The position numbers and the translations under genes were made by a program. The notes beneath the pieces were generated by a model, which saw nothing but the letters and a program-made list of their open reading frames with translations, did not search any database and was not told where the DNA came from. From Alphaproteobacteria bacterium (lineage in GTDB: Bacteria; Pseudomonadota; Alphaproteobacteria; Rhodospirillales; Rhodospirillaceae): a DNA stretch of 12,456 bases. Of the stretch, positions 1 through 6,409 are shown piece after piece (the first letter of the stretch is position 1; the number at the start of each line of letters is the position of its first letter). The stretch spans positions 1 to 12,456 of the forward strand of contig QKGW01000252.1 of assembly GCA_003250275.1 (NCBI GenBank), read 5' to 3'.

Positions 1-1
1 C

Positions 2-349
2 CTCGCCGCCGACCACCGCCGCGCCACCGGCCAGACCCTCGACGCCGCGGAAATCGCCGAACGCGCGGCGGCGGGCGACGCGGCGGCGCGGGCGAGCCTC
101 GACCGCCACGCCGAACGCCTCGCGCGCGCCACCGCGAGCGTGATCAACGTCCTCGACCCGGAAACGATCGTGTTGGGCGGCGGCCTCTCCAACCTCCCGC
201 ATCTCTACGACGCGTTGCCCAAACTTTGGCCGCGCTGGGTCTTCGCGCCCGCCGTCGCGACCCGCCTCGCGCCGCCGAAACACGGCGATTCCAGTGGCGT
301 ACGCGGCGCGGCGTGGCTCGGCAGGATCGGCGCGTTCCACCCGGAATAA
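2..349 (+). CDS. ROK-family sugar kinase (fructokinase/Mak-like), 3' part only
   Basis: This is the last 115 codons of a reading frame that enters from the left edge. The visible part has the usual C-terminal features of ROK kinases: a helical stretch (GDAAARASLDRHAERLARA), then ASVINVLDPETIVLGGGLSN, the conserved strand and glycine turn near the nucleotide-binding side of the second lobe. The ending HGDSSGVRGAAWLG is the alanine/glycine-rich closing segment of the family. ROK kinases phosphorylate hexoses such as fructose, glucose or N-acetylglucosamine with ATP in the cytoplasm. The substrate-determining N-terminal lobe and the zinc motif are outside the window, so the sugar cannot be named; resemblance to fructokinase (Mak) is inferred from the tail. 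The frame is intact up to TAA. A weak hairpin follows the stop. Confidence 0.85.
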   Translation, partial: LAADHRRATGQTLDAAEIAERAAAGDAAARASLDRHAERLARATASVINVLDPETIVLGGGLSNLPHLYDALPKLWPRWVFAPAVATRLAPPKHGDSSGVRGAAWLGRIGAFHPE

Positions 350-359
350 TTTGCCCGCC

Positions 360-374
360 CGGCAACTTTTGCCG
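360..374 (+). terminator. weak hairpin after the ROK gene
   Basis: A 6-bp inverted repeat, CGGCAA and TTGCCG with a 3-nt loop, lies 11 nt after the ROK stop. An overlapping alternative pairing (TTGCC at 351-355 with GGCAA at 361-365) is possible. No T-run follows, so a terminator role is tentative. The rest of 350-446 holds only an AT-richer stretch around 394-417 that may carry the promoter of the next gene. I could not define -35 and -10 boxes there with confidence. Confidence 0.25.
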
Positions 375-446
375 ACTTCCGGTTGCGCCAACACCTTGAA
401 TCTTAACGAAACGTAAAGGCACGGCGCGTGCATCGGAGACTCACCG

Positions 447-959
447 GTGCGGCCTCTCCGGCTCGCCGGCAGGGCAGACCCCCAACGCGAAGCGAAACCG
501 ATGCGGATGACCAGCGGACTCGAACCGATGCGCCCCCTGTACCCGCCCCTCTCCCTTTCGCCGCCGCCCGTCACCCCGCAGGCGGACGCGCCGTTCCTCG
601 CGGAAGCCGAGGCGCTCGCGCTCCCCGCGCCGGGGGAGGAATACCCGGTGCGCACGATCAGCCCGCGCGGCCTCGCCGAGCTCGCGTTCGAGCTTTACCT
701 CGCCGAGACGATCTCGATCGACGACTACCTGCTGCTGGGATTTCCGGCGGAGATGAACCCGGCGTTCGACCGCACCATCGGCGCGCTCACCGGGCGGCGC
801 GCCGAGCCCGACCGCGAGCGCGACATGATCCGCGAGTGGGAGGGCCGCCTCGCCGACCTCAAGCGCTCGTCCGCGCCCCTGCCCGCGCTGATCGAGCGCG
901 CCGAGCGCACCATCCGCCTGCTGCGCTGGCTCGAAACCCCGGCGCTCGGCAAACCCTAG
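447..959 (+). CDS. hypothetical protein, unrecognised
   Basis: I do not recognise this family. The GTG start at 447 is chosen because GGAG lies 8 nt upstream (435-438). In-frame ATGs at 501, 507 and 528 have poorer ribosome sites but are possible, and the first 25-30 codons show less GC bias at third positions than the rest. From GTG the product is 170 aa. The N-terminal third is proline-rich (YPPLSLSPPP) and probably unstructured. The middle looks like a conserved helical core (ISPRGLAELAFELYLAE, then GFPAEMNPAFDRTIGALTG). The C-terminus is charged and helical (RDMIREWEGRLADLK ... ERTIRLLRWLE). There is no signal peptide, membrane segment or cysteine pattern, so it is probably cytosolic. Its stop shares a CTAG with the stop of the convergent Na/Pi cotransporter gene. 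Codon usage of the core supports a real gene. Confidence 0.7.
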   Translation: MRPLRLAGRADPQREAKPMRMTSGLEPMRPLYPPLSLSPPPVTPQADAPFLAEAEALALPAPGEEYPVRTISPRGLAELAFELYLAETISIDDYLLLGFPAEMNPAFDRTIGALTGRRAEPDRERDMIREWEGRLADLKRSSAPLPALIERAERTIRLLRWLETPALGKP

Positions 960-2608
960 GCGCTATCCGGCTTCACCCGCGAGGGCAGCAGGTCGCCCGC
1001 CTGGTCGAGCACCGGATAGGCGGCGGTGACGAGATGCGCGTTGATCCGGCGCAGGTCGCGCAGGATGTCGAGGTGCAGCGCGCTGGTCTCGACGCTTTCG
1101 GAGCGCCCGGCGCGCAGACGCGAGAAATGCGCCTCGGTGGCCCGGGCTTCGAGCCCGCGCACGATCTCCTTCTCCTTCATCAACGCCCGCGCCGCGGCGC
1201 GGTCGCCCGAGACGAACACCGCGGCGGCGAGCGCCTGGGTGCGCTTCAGGCGTTCGAGGATGCGGATCAGATCGGCCGCCCCCTCCGCCGAGAACTTGAG
1301 CTTGCGGCGGATCTTGCGGCGCGCCGCCTCCATCAGGTTGCGGTCGACGATGTCGCCGACGTGTTCGAGGTTGATGGTGAAGGCGAGCACGTCCGCGACC
1401 CGCTGCGCATCCGCCGGATCGAGGGATTCGATGCCGATCTCGGTGAGGTAGCGCTTGATCGCGTCCTGCAACCGGTCGAGCACGTCGTCCATGCGGCGGA
1501 TTTCCTGGATCCGCTTGCGGTCGTCGGTGCGCAGCACGTGGAGCGCGCCGTCGATCATCGTGCCCGCGGTATCGGCCATGCGCAGCGCCTCGCGCGCGGC
1601 GTTGGCGACCGCCACCTGCGGCATCTTGAGCGCGGCGCGGTCGAGATAGAGCGGCGTGGTCGCGTCGGACGCCTTGGCGGTGTCGGGGAACAGACGCACC
1701 AACGCGCGCGACACCAGCGGCAGCGGCACGATGAACAACAACGCGAGCGCGAGGTTGAAGGCGCAGTGGAACGCCGCGACCTGCTGCGCCGGATCGGGCA
1801 GATGGAGGGCGAGCTCGGCGGCAATGGTCTTGGAGAACGCAACCGCGAGCACCACGCCGGCGATGCGGTTGACCATGTTGCCAACCGGCATCCGCCGCGC
1901 GGAGGGGTTGTCGCGCGGGCCTTCGAGCAGCGGATTGACGGCGCTGCCGAGGTTGGCGCCCGCGACCATCGCCACCGCCGCGTCGGGCGGGATCGCGCCG
2001 CCGCCCGCGAGCGAGGCGATCAGCAGCACCGCGGCGACGCTCGAATGCACCGCCCAGGCGATCACCGCGGCGAGCAGCGCCGCAACCGTCGGATCGCGGG
2101 TGAAGAGGTCGAGCGCCTCGCGGAACGCCGGGGCGGTCTCCGCCGGGGCGAGCACGCCGAGCAGCAGGTGCAGTGCGAGAAGGATCAGCCCGAGGCCGAT
2201 GCCGACGCGGCCGAGGTCGTGCGAGCGGGTGTTACCGCGGCGGAACGCGACGAACCCGGCGAGGAGCAGGAGCGGCGCAGCGCGGGTGACGTCGAAGGAC
2301 AGCAGCAGGACGATCAGGGTGGAGCCGACGTTGGCCCCGAGCATCACCGCGAGCGCGGGGGTGAGCGCCATCGCCCCCGCCGCGGCGAAGTTCGCCACCA
2401 TCAGCCCGGTGGCGGTGCTGCTCTGCAGCAGGAGGGTGACGCCGAGGCCGGCGAGGAACGCGGAGACGCGGTTGCGCAGGCCATCATCGAGCCAGCGCCG
2501 CAGCTCGGCGCCGAACGCGCGCACCAAGCCGGTCTGCACCATGTGCAGCCCCCAGAGAAGCAGCACGACGTTGCCCGCGAGCTGCAACAGAAGCTGGAGT
2601 GCATCCAT
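956..2608 (-). CDS. Na+/phosphate cotransporter (NptA/YjbB type) with PhoU-like domain
   Basis: Inner-membrane protein of 550 aa that should move inorganic phosphate together with Na+. The N-terminal ~330 residues are hydrophobic and contain the inverted repeat typical of the Na/Pi-cotransporter II family: QSST at residues 62-65, and a second copy reading HSSVA at 188-192, where the family usually has Q. LGANVGS (90-96) and GANLGSA are the companion loops. From about residue 340 the protein becomes hydrophilic and helical, with NLEHVGDIVDRNL resembling the PhoU signature, so this is the transporter-plus-PhoU architecture common in bacteria. The ATG at 2608 is preferred over a GTG at 2626: it begins directly with the first membrane helix and leaves the Pho-box-like repeats outside the gene. 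A GGGG tract lies 7-10 nt upstream. The gene ends in a 4-bp overlap with the convergent hypothetical gene. Confidence 0.93.
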   Translation of the reverse strand: MDALQLLLQLAGNVVLLLWGLHMVQTGLVRAFGAELRRWLDDGLRNRVSAFLAGLGVTLLLQSSTATGLMVANFAAAGAMALTPALAVMLGANVGSTLIVLLLSFDVTRAAPLLLLAGFVAFRRGNTRSHDLGRVGIGLGLILLALHLLLGVLAPAETAPAFREALDLFTRDPTVAALLAAVIAWAVHSSVAAVLLIASLAGGGAIPPDAAVAMVAGANLGSAVNPLLEGPRDNPSARRMPVGNMVNRIAGVVLAVAFSKTIAAELALHLPDPAQQVAAFHCAFNLALALLFIVPLPLVSRALVRLFPDTAKASDATTPLYLDRAALKMPQVAVANAAREALRMADTAGTMIDGALHVLRTDDRKRIQEIRRMDDVLDRLQDAIKRYLTEIGIESLDPADAQRVADVLAFTINLEHVGDIVDRNLMEAARRKIRRKLKFSAEGAADLIRILERLKRTQALAAAVFVSGDRAAARALMKEKEIVRGLEARATEAHFSRLRAGRSESVETSALHLDILRDLRRINAHLVTAAYPVLDQAGDLLPSRVKPDSA

Positions 2609-2619
2609 GCCTGACCCCG

Positions 2620-2652
2620 ATGTCACAAAACCGTAACAAAACCGTCATAACA
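2620..2652 (+). promoter_or_regulatory. PhoB-box-like triple 11-bp repeat upstream of the Na/Pi cotransporter
   Basis: Three consecutive 11-nt units read ATGTCACAAAA (2620-2630), CCGTAACAAAA (2631-2641) and CCGTCATAACA (2642-2652). Each has a (T/C)GT(C/A)A(C/T) core followed by an A-rich 4-mer. That matches the known Pho-box layout of 7-bp CTGTCAT-like units plus 4 A/T-rich bases repeated every 11 bp. The array starts 12 bp upstream of the cotransporter ATG. Its repeats run in the + direction, opposite to that gene, so it more likely covers the transcription start (repression) than acts as an upstream activator. PhoB control is inferred. Confidence 0.6.
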
Positions 2653-2712
2653 GAATCGGTGTCACGGCGCGGCATTGCAAGGGCAAAAGCGCACACGGTG
2701 CATATTTTTCGT

Positions 2713-2754
2713 CGAAGAGCCCCGGAACACGGACCCCCCCTCCGGGGCTCTTCG
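2713..2754 (-). terminator. strong hairpin after the XRE regulator gene
   Basis: A perfect 14-bp inverted repeat, CGAAGAGCCCCGGA (2713-2726) and TCCGGGGCTCTTCG (2741-2754), with a 14-nt loop containing seven Cs, starts 5 nt past the stop of the XRE gene. No T-run follows on the minus strand, so if it terminates transcription it is a tract-less type. A smaller GCAC/GTGC hairpin at 2691-2701 lies further on and has a T-rich flank on both strands: TATTTTT on the + side and CTTTT on the minus side. Confidence 0.5.
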
Positions 2755-2759
2755 CCAGA

Positions 2760-3047
2760 TCAGGCCTCGACGAGTTCCGCCTCGATCCGGTGCGGCACGT
2801 CGTCGAAGCCGTTCAGGCGCGCCACGAACTCGGCGCGGTCGACGCGCAGCGCGTCGGCCCAGCGCGCCAAGGCGCGGGGTTCGATGCGCCCCATCCCCGC
2901 CTCGATGTGACCGACGAACGTGTGATAGCTGAGCCCGATCCGCACGGCGACTTCACGCTGGCTCAGACCCGCGGCCTCGCGCATCGTGCGCAGCCACGCG
3001 CCAGCCGACTTGCCGACGTCCACCCCCTCAATCGTCTCGAACAGCAC
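2760..3047 (-). CDS. XRE/Cro-C1-type helix-turn-helix regulator
   Basis: A 95-aa single-domain DNA-binding protein. Residues ~17-73 form the five-helix XRE fold: LRTMREAAGLSQREVAVRIG is the helix 1 to helix 2 region, and LSYHTFVGHIEAG is the recognition helix and following turn. The short tail (RIEAELVEA) is acidic and there is no sensor or peptidase domain, so any signal is unknown. The start is a GTG supported by a perfect AAGGAG (3056-3061) 8 nt upstream. It lies alone between aspS and the Na/Pi cotransporter gene, both on the same strand, with hairpins on either side, so it is probably its own transcription unit. A possible promoter upstream reads TTCAAA, 17 nt, TGCTTT on the minus strand (weak). 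Its targets cannot be told from sequence; self-regulation is common for such proteins. Codon usage matches its neighbours. Confidence 0.88.
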   Translation of the reverse strand: MLFETIEGVDVGKSAGAWLRTMREAAGLSQREVAVRIGLSYHTFVGHIEAGMGRIEPRALARWADALRVDRAEFVARLNGFDDVPHRIEAELVEA

Positions 3048-3096
3048 GGTCCCTACTCCTTATCGCTAAAGCACTAGAAAAGTTGTGGTTTTTGAA

Positions 3097-3123
3097 TGCG
3101 GCACGGCACTGCCGCAAAAGCGG
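3097..3123. repeat. palindrome cluster between XRE gene and aspS terminator
   Basis: TGCGGCA (3097-3103) pairs with TGCCGCA (3110-3116) around a 6-nt loop. Overlapping it, CCGC-AAAA-GCGG (3112-3123) forms a second small palindrome. Together with the adjoining hairpin at 3124-3153 this makes 57 bp of nearly continuous dyad symmetry. It may be part of a compound terminator or a dispersed REP-like element. Confidence 0.45.
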
Positions 3124-3153
3124 AAACCGGCGGGCTTCGCAGCCCACCGGTTT
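3124..3153 (-). terminator. probable aspS terminator hairpin
   Basis: A 13-bp stem with a single C-A mismatch and a 4-nt loop lies 13 nt after the aspS stop. On the minus strand it reads AAACCGGTGGGCT, GCGA, AGCCCGCCGGTTT. The stem end is T-rich and is followed by CCGCTTTTGCGG, giving a partial U-tract. Position and structure suit intrinsic termination of aspS. Confidence 0.55.
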
Positions 3154-3166
3154 TCACTTCCTTGGT

Positions 3167-4978
3167 TCAGCCCTCCGAGGGGGCTTCGCTCGTCACCTTC
3201 AGCTTGGGCTTGGGGAGATCGAGCTTGATGTGGAGTTCGCGCAGGCGTTCGGGTTCGACCTCGGCCGGGGCCTGCATCAGCAGGTCTTGGGCTTGTTGGT
3301 TGAGCGGGAACGCGATGATCTCGCGGATGTTCGGCTCGTCGGCGAGCAGCATGACGATGCGGTCGATGCCGGGGGCCGAGCCGCCGTGCGGCGGCGCGCC
3401 GAACTTGAAGGCGTTGAGCATACCGCCGAACTTCTCCTCGACCACCGAAGCCGGGTAGCCGGCGATCTCGAACGCCTTGTACATGATGTCCGGGCGGTGA
3501 TTTCGGATCGCGCCCGAGGACAGCTCGATACCGTTGCAGACGATGTCGTACTGGAACGCCTTGATGGTGAGCGGATCCTGGTTGAGGAGCGCGTCCATCT
3601 CGCCCTGCGGCATCGAGAACGGGTTGTGGCTGAACTCGATCTTGCCGGTCTCTTCGTTGAGCTCGTACATCGGGAAGTCGACGATCCAGCAGAACTTGAA
3701 CTGGTTCTCGTCCAGGAGGCCGAGGTCGGCGCACACCTTGGTGCGGACCTTGCCGGCGAACTTCGCCGCGGCGAGCGGCTTGTCGCAGGCGAAGAACACC
3801 GCGTCGCCGTCGCCGACGCCGACCGCGGCCTTGATCGCCGCGATGCGGTCGGCTTCGAGGTTCTTGGCGATCGGGCCCTTGGCCTCGCCATTGGCGAAGG
3901 TGATGTAGCCGAGACCGCCGGCGCCCTCTTCGCGCGCCCAGGCGTTGAGCCCGTCGAACCACGAGCGCGGCTTGGCGGCGCCGCCCGGAGCCGGGATCGC
4001 GCGCACCACCGAACCGGCGGCGACGCCCTTGGCGAAGATGCCGAAGCCCGAGTCACGGTAGGCCTCGGTAACGTCGGCGATCACCAGCGGGTTGCGCAGG
4101 TCGGGCTTGTCGGAGCCGTACTTGAGCATCGATTCGTCGAACGGGATGCGCGGGAACGGTGCCGGGGTGACGGCGCGGCCCTTGCCGAACTCTTTGAACA
4201 CGCCCTCGATCACCGGCTCGATCGCGGCGAACACGTCGTCTTGCGTAACGAAGCTCATCTCGAAGTCGAGCTGATAGAACTCGCCCGGGCTGCGGTCGGC
4301 GCGGCTGTCTTCGTCGCGGAAGCACGGCGCGATCTGGAAGTAGCGGTCGAAGCCCGCGACCATGAGGAGCTGCTTGAACTGCTGCGGCGCCTGCGGCAGG
4401 GCGTAGAACTTGCCGGGGTGCTGGCGCGCCGGCACGAGGAAGTCGCGCGCGCCCTCGGGCGACGAGGCGGTGAGGATCGGGGTCTGGAACTCCATGAACC
4501 CCTGCTCGATCATCCGGCGGCGGATCGACGCGATCACCGAGGAGCGCAGCACGATGTTGGCGTGCAGGCGGTCGCGGCGCAGGTCGAGGAAGCGGTAACG
4601 CAGGCGCATCTCCTCGGAGAAGTCCTCGTTCGAGGCGACCTGCATCGGCAGCACCTCGGCGGTGGAGAGCACCGACACCTCGTCGACGCGGATCTCGATC
4701 TCGCCGGTCGGCAGCTTGGTATTCACCGTCTCGGCGTCGCGCTTGACCACCCGGCCGGTCACGCAGAGCACGCTCTCGGGGCGCGCCGCTTCGAGCGTGG
4801 CGAACACCGCGCTCGCGCTGTCGGTGACGCACTGGGTGATGCCGTAATGGTCGCGCAGGTCGACGAACAGCAGGTTGCCGTGGTCGCGCTTGCGGTGCAC
4901 CCAGCCGGAAAGCCGGACGGTCGCGCCGGTGTCGGCGGCGGTAAGCTGGTTGCAAGTGTGGCTACGGTAGGCGTGCAT
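3167..4978 (-). CDS. aspS: aspartate-tRNA ligase (AspRS), bacterial type
   Basis: Charges tRNA-Asp with aspartate in the cytoplasm. At 603 aa it has full bacterial AspRS length. An N-terminal OB-fold anticodon domain (about 1-110) holds GWVHRKRDHGNLLFVDLRD. The class II catalytic core has motif 2 FRDEDSRADRSPGEFYQLDF at 220-239 and motif 3 GGSAPGIDR at 532-540; the bacterial GAD insertion lies between them. The wording of motif 2 and the lysine/proline-rich tail (LDLPKPKLKV) are of alphaproteobacterial kind. The ATG at 4978 (MHAYRSHTC) is chosen over upstream in-frame starts because it begins at the family N-terminus and has GAGG about 9 nt upstream. His33 in RDHG matches the residue reported for non-discriminating AspRS, which also charges tRNA-Asn for GatCAB; residue 83 is Glu, which fits neither class clearly. 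It is divergent from rnd and probably monocistronic. Confidence 0.97.
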   Translation of the reverse strand: MHAYRSHTCNQLTAADTGATVRLSGWVHRKRDHGNLLFVDLRDHYGITQCVTDSASAVFATLEAARPESVLCVTGRVVKRDAETVNTKLPTGEIEIRVDEVSVLSTAEVLPMQVASNEDFSEEMRLRYRFLDLRRDRLHANIVLRSSVIASIRRRMIEQGFMEFQTPILTASSPEGARDFLVPARQHPGKFYALPQAPQQFKQLLMVAGFDRYFQIAPCFRDEDSRADRSPGEFYQLDFEMSFVTQDDVFAAIEPVIEGVFKEFGKGRAVTPAPFPRIPFDESMLKYGSDKPDLRNPLVIADVTEAYRDSGFGIFAKGVAAGSVVRAIPAPGGAAKPRSWFDGLNAWAREEGAGGLGYITFANGEAKGPIAKNLEADRIAAIKAAVGVGDGDAVFFACDKPLAAAKFAGKVRTKVCADLGLLDENQFKFCWIVDFPMYELNEETGKIEFSHNPFSMPQGEMDALLNQDPLTIKAFQYDIVCNGIELSSGAIRNHRPDIMYKAFEIAGYPASVVEEKFGGMLNAFKFGAPPHGGSAPGIDRIVMLLADEPNIREIIAFPLNQQAQDLLMQAPAEVEPERLRELHIKLDLPKPKLKVTSEAPSEG

Positions 4979-5010
4979 GGCGCAATCCTCGGGGTTTCTT
5001 TCGGCAGGCA

Positions 5011-5039
5011 AAAGCACAACGAAGCGGCACCTTTGTCAA
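5011..5039 (-). promoter_or_regulatory. aspS sigma70-type promoter
   Basis: On the minus strand a perfect TTGACA (5039-5034) is followed after 17 nt by TGCTTT (5016-5011), a weak -10. Transcription would start near 5004, giving a leader of roughly 25 nt before the aspS ATG. The consensus -35 at correct spacing is the main support. Confidence 0.55.
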
Positions 5040-5085
5040 GGCGCGATTTGCACTCCCAGGGCCGCGCCGCGCGCGGACCAAACGC

Positions 5086-5114
5086 TTGTCATCGCGCAGG
5101 CGTGAGAGTATAGG
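5086..5114 (+). promoter_or_regulatory. rnd sigma70-type promoter
   Basis: TTGTCA (5086-5091), a 17-nt spacer and TATAGG (5109-5114) form a good housekeeping promoter pointing at rnd. The -10 box ends only 8 nt before the rnd ATG, so the transcript would have almost no leader. Confidence 0.6.
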
Positions 5115-5122
5115 TTGCCGCC

Positions 5123-6370
5123 ATGAGCCTGATTACAGATACCGAAACCCTCGCGGCGCTGTGCGTCCGCCTGGCGGATTCGAAATACGTCACCGTCGAC
5201 ACCGAATTCATTCGCGAAAAAACCTATTGGCCCAGGCTCTGCCTGATCCAGGTTGCAGGCGAAAACGAAGCGGCGTGCATCGACCCGCTCGCCGACGGCA
5301 TCGACCTCGAACCCTTTTTCGTGCTGATGCGCGACGCCTCGGTCTTGAAGGTGTTCCACGCGGCGCGCCAGGATCTCGAAATCCTGATGAAGCTGATGGG
5401 CGAGCTGCCGAAGCCCCTATTCGACACTCAGGTGGCGGCGATGGTGTGCGGTTTCGGCGAATCCGTCGGCTACGAGACGCTCGCGACCAAGCTCGCGAAC
5501 GCCCGCATCGACAAGTCGACGCGCTTCACCGATTGGTCGAAGCGCCCGCTCACCGACCGCCAGGTGGTCTACGCGCTCTCCGACGTGATCCCGCTGCGCA
5601 AGGTCTACCGCAAGCTCGCCTCGGTGCTCGCGCGCACCGGCCGCGCCGAATGGCTCGAAGAAGAGATGAAGGTGCTGACCGACCCGGCGACCTACGTCGC
5701 CGATCCGCGCGAGATGTTCCGCCGGATGAAGTCGCGCACCAAGAACCCGCGCTTCCTCGCGGTGCTGCGCGAACTCGCCGCGTGGCGCGAGCTCGAAGCG
5801 CAGCGGCGCGACCTGCCGCGCCAGCGGGTGATCCGCGACGAGGCGCTGCTCGAAATCGCCGCGTCCTCGCCGACCACCCTCGCCGCCCTCGCCGACACCC
5901 GCCAGTTGCCCAAGAGCATGACCGAGGGCCCGACCGCCGAGGCGATCGTCGAGGCGGTGGAAACCGGCCTCGCGCTGCCGACCGGCGAACTGCCCGAACT
6001 GCCGATCCACAAGGATCACCCGCCGGGCCTCGCGCCGGTGGTCGACCTCCTGCGCGTGCTGTTGAAGACCAAGTGCGACGCGCACGGCGTGGCTTCGAAG
6101 ATCGTCGCCACCACCGAGGAGCTCGAAGACCTCGCCGCCGACGACAACGCGCCGGTGCGCGCGATGGCGGGCTGGCGCCGCATCCTCTTCGGCGAGGACG
6201 CGCTGCGCCTCAAGCACGGCCACATCGCCCTCGCGATCTCGCCGGACAACGGCCGCATCGAGCTGATCCCGGTCGAGGAGGACACCGAGTCCGAACCGCT
6301 CGGCGAAGCGGGCGACGTCACCTCCGCCGCCACCACCGAACAGCTCGCGGACAGCAACGCCGCCGAGTGA
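5123..6370 (+). CDS. rnd: ribonuclease D
   Basis: 3'-to-5' exoribonuclease trimming tRNA precursors and other stable RNAs. The 415-aa product has the DEDDy nuclease domain first: Exo I VDTEFIREKTYW with D26 and E28, Exo II FHAARQDLE with D84, and Exo III YALSD with Y150 and D154. These are the metal-binding and catalytic residues of the family. A helical HRDC domain follows at about 210-285 (RDLPRQRVIRDEALLEIA ... LAALADTRQLPK), then a C-terminal HRDC-like helical region and an acidic, low-complexity tail. The ATG at 5123 begins at the family's normal N-terminus; only a weak AGG precedes it, which fits the near-leaderless promoter arrangement. It is divergent from aspS and ends in a hairpin. 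No sign of truncation or transfer. Confidence 0.96.
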   Translation: MSLITDTETLAALCVRLADSKYVTVDTEFIREKTYWPRLCLIQVAGENEAACIDPLADGIDLEPFFVLMRDASVLKVFHAARQDLEILMKLMGELPKPLFDTQVAAMVCGFGESVGYETLATKLANARIDKSTRFTDWSKRPLTDRQVVYALSDVIPLRKVYRKLASVLARTGRAEWLEEEMKVLTDPATYVADPREMFRRMKSRTKNPRFLAVLRELAAWRELEAQRRDLPRQRVIRDEALLEIAASSPTTLAALADTRQLPKSMTEGPTAEAIVEAVETGLALPTGELPELPIHKDHPPGLAPVVDLLRVLLKTKCDAHGVASKIVATTEELEDLAADDNAPVRAMAGWRRILFGEDALRLKHGHIALAISPDNGRIELIPVEEDTESEPLGEAGDVTSAATTEQLADSNAAE

Positions 6371-6373
6371 TCC

Positions 6374-6396
6374 CAAGGCCCCCGCGCGGGGCCTTG
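6374..6396 (+). terminator. rnd terminator hairpin
   Basis: A perfect 9-bp inverted repeat, CAAGGCCCC (6374-6382) and GGGGCCTTG (6388-6396) with a 5-nt loop, lies 3 nt after the rnd stop. The flank (ACTTGCGGCAAAAT) has no clear T-run. The 3' arm overlaps TTGACT (6394-6399), a possible -35 box for the next gene. Confidence 0.6.
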
Positions 6397-6409
6397 ACTT
6401 GCGGCAAAA

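Noticed and set aside
2..349. Possible pseudogene fragment of a ROK kinase
   Set aside because: The fragment is open to the window edge and ends with a normal family C-terminus, so it is simply cut by the window.
428..2614. Very long + strand open frame (about 728 codons) across the Na/Pi cotransporter gene
   Set aside because: It lies antisense to a clear membrane transporter. Its translation is Arg/Ala/Glu-rich with no family resemblance, as expected when a GC-biased gene is read on the other strand.
3083..5113. Long + strand open frame (about 676 codons) opposite aspS
   Set aside because: Low-complexity Arg/Glu/Val/Leu composition and exact antisense overlap with intact aspS; a by-product of codon bias.
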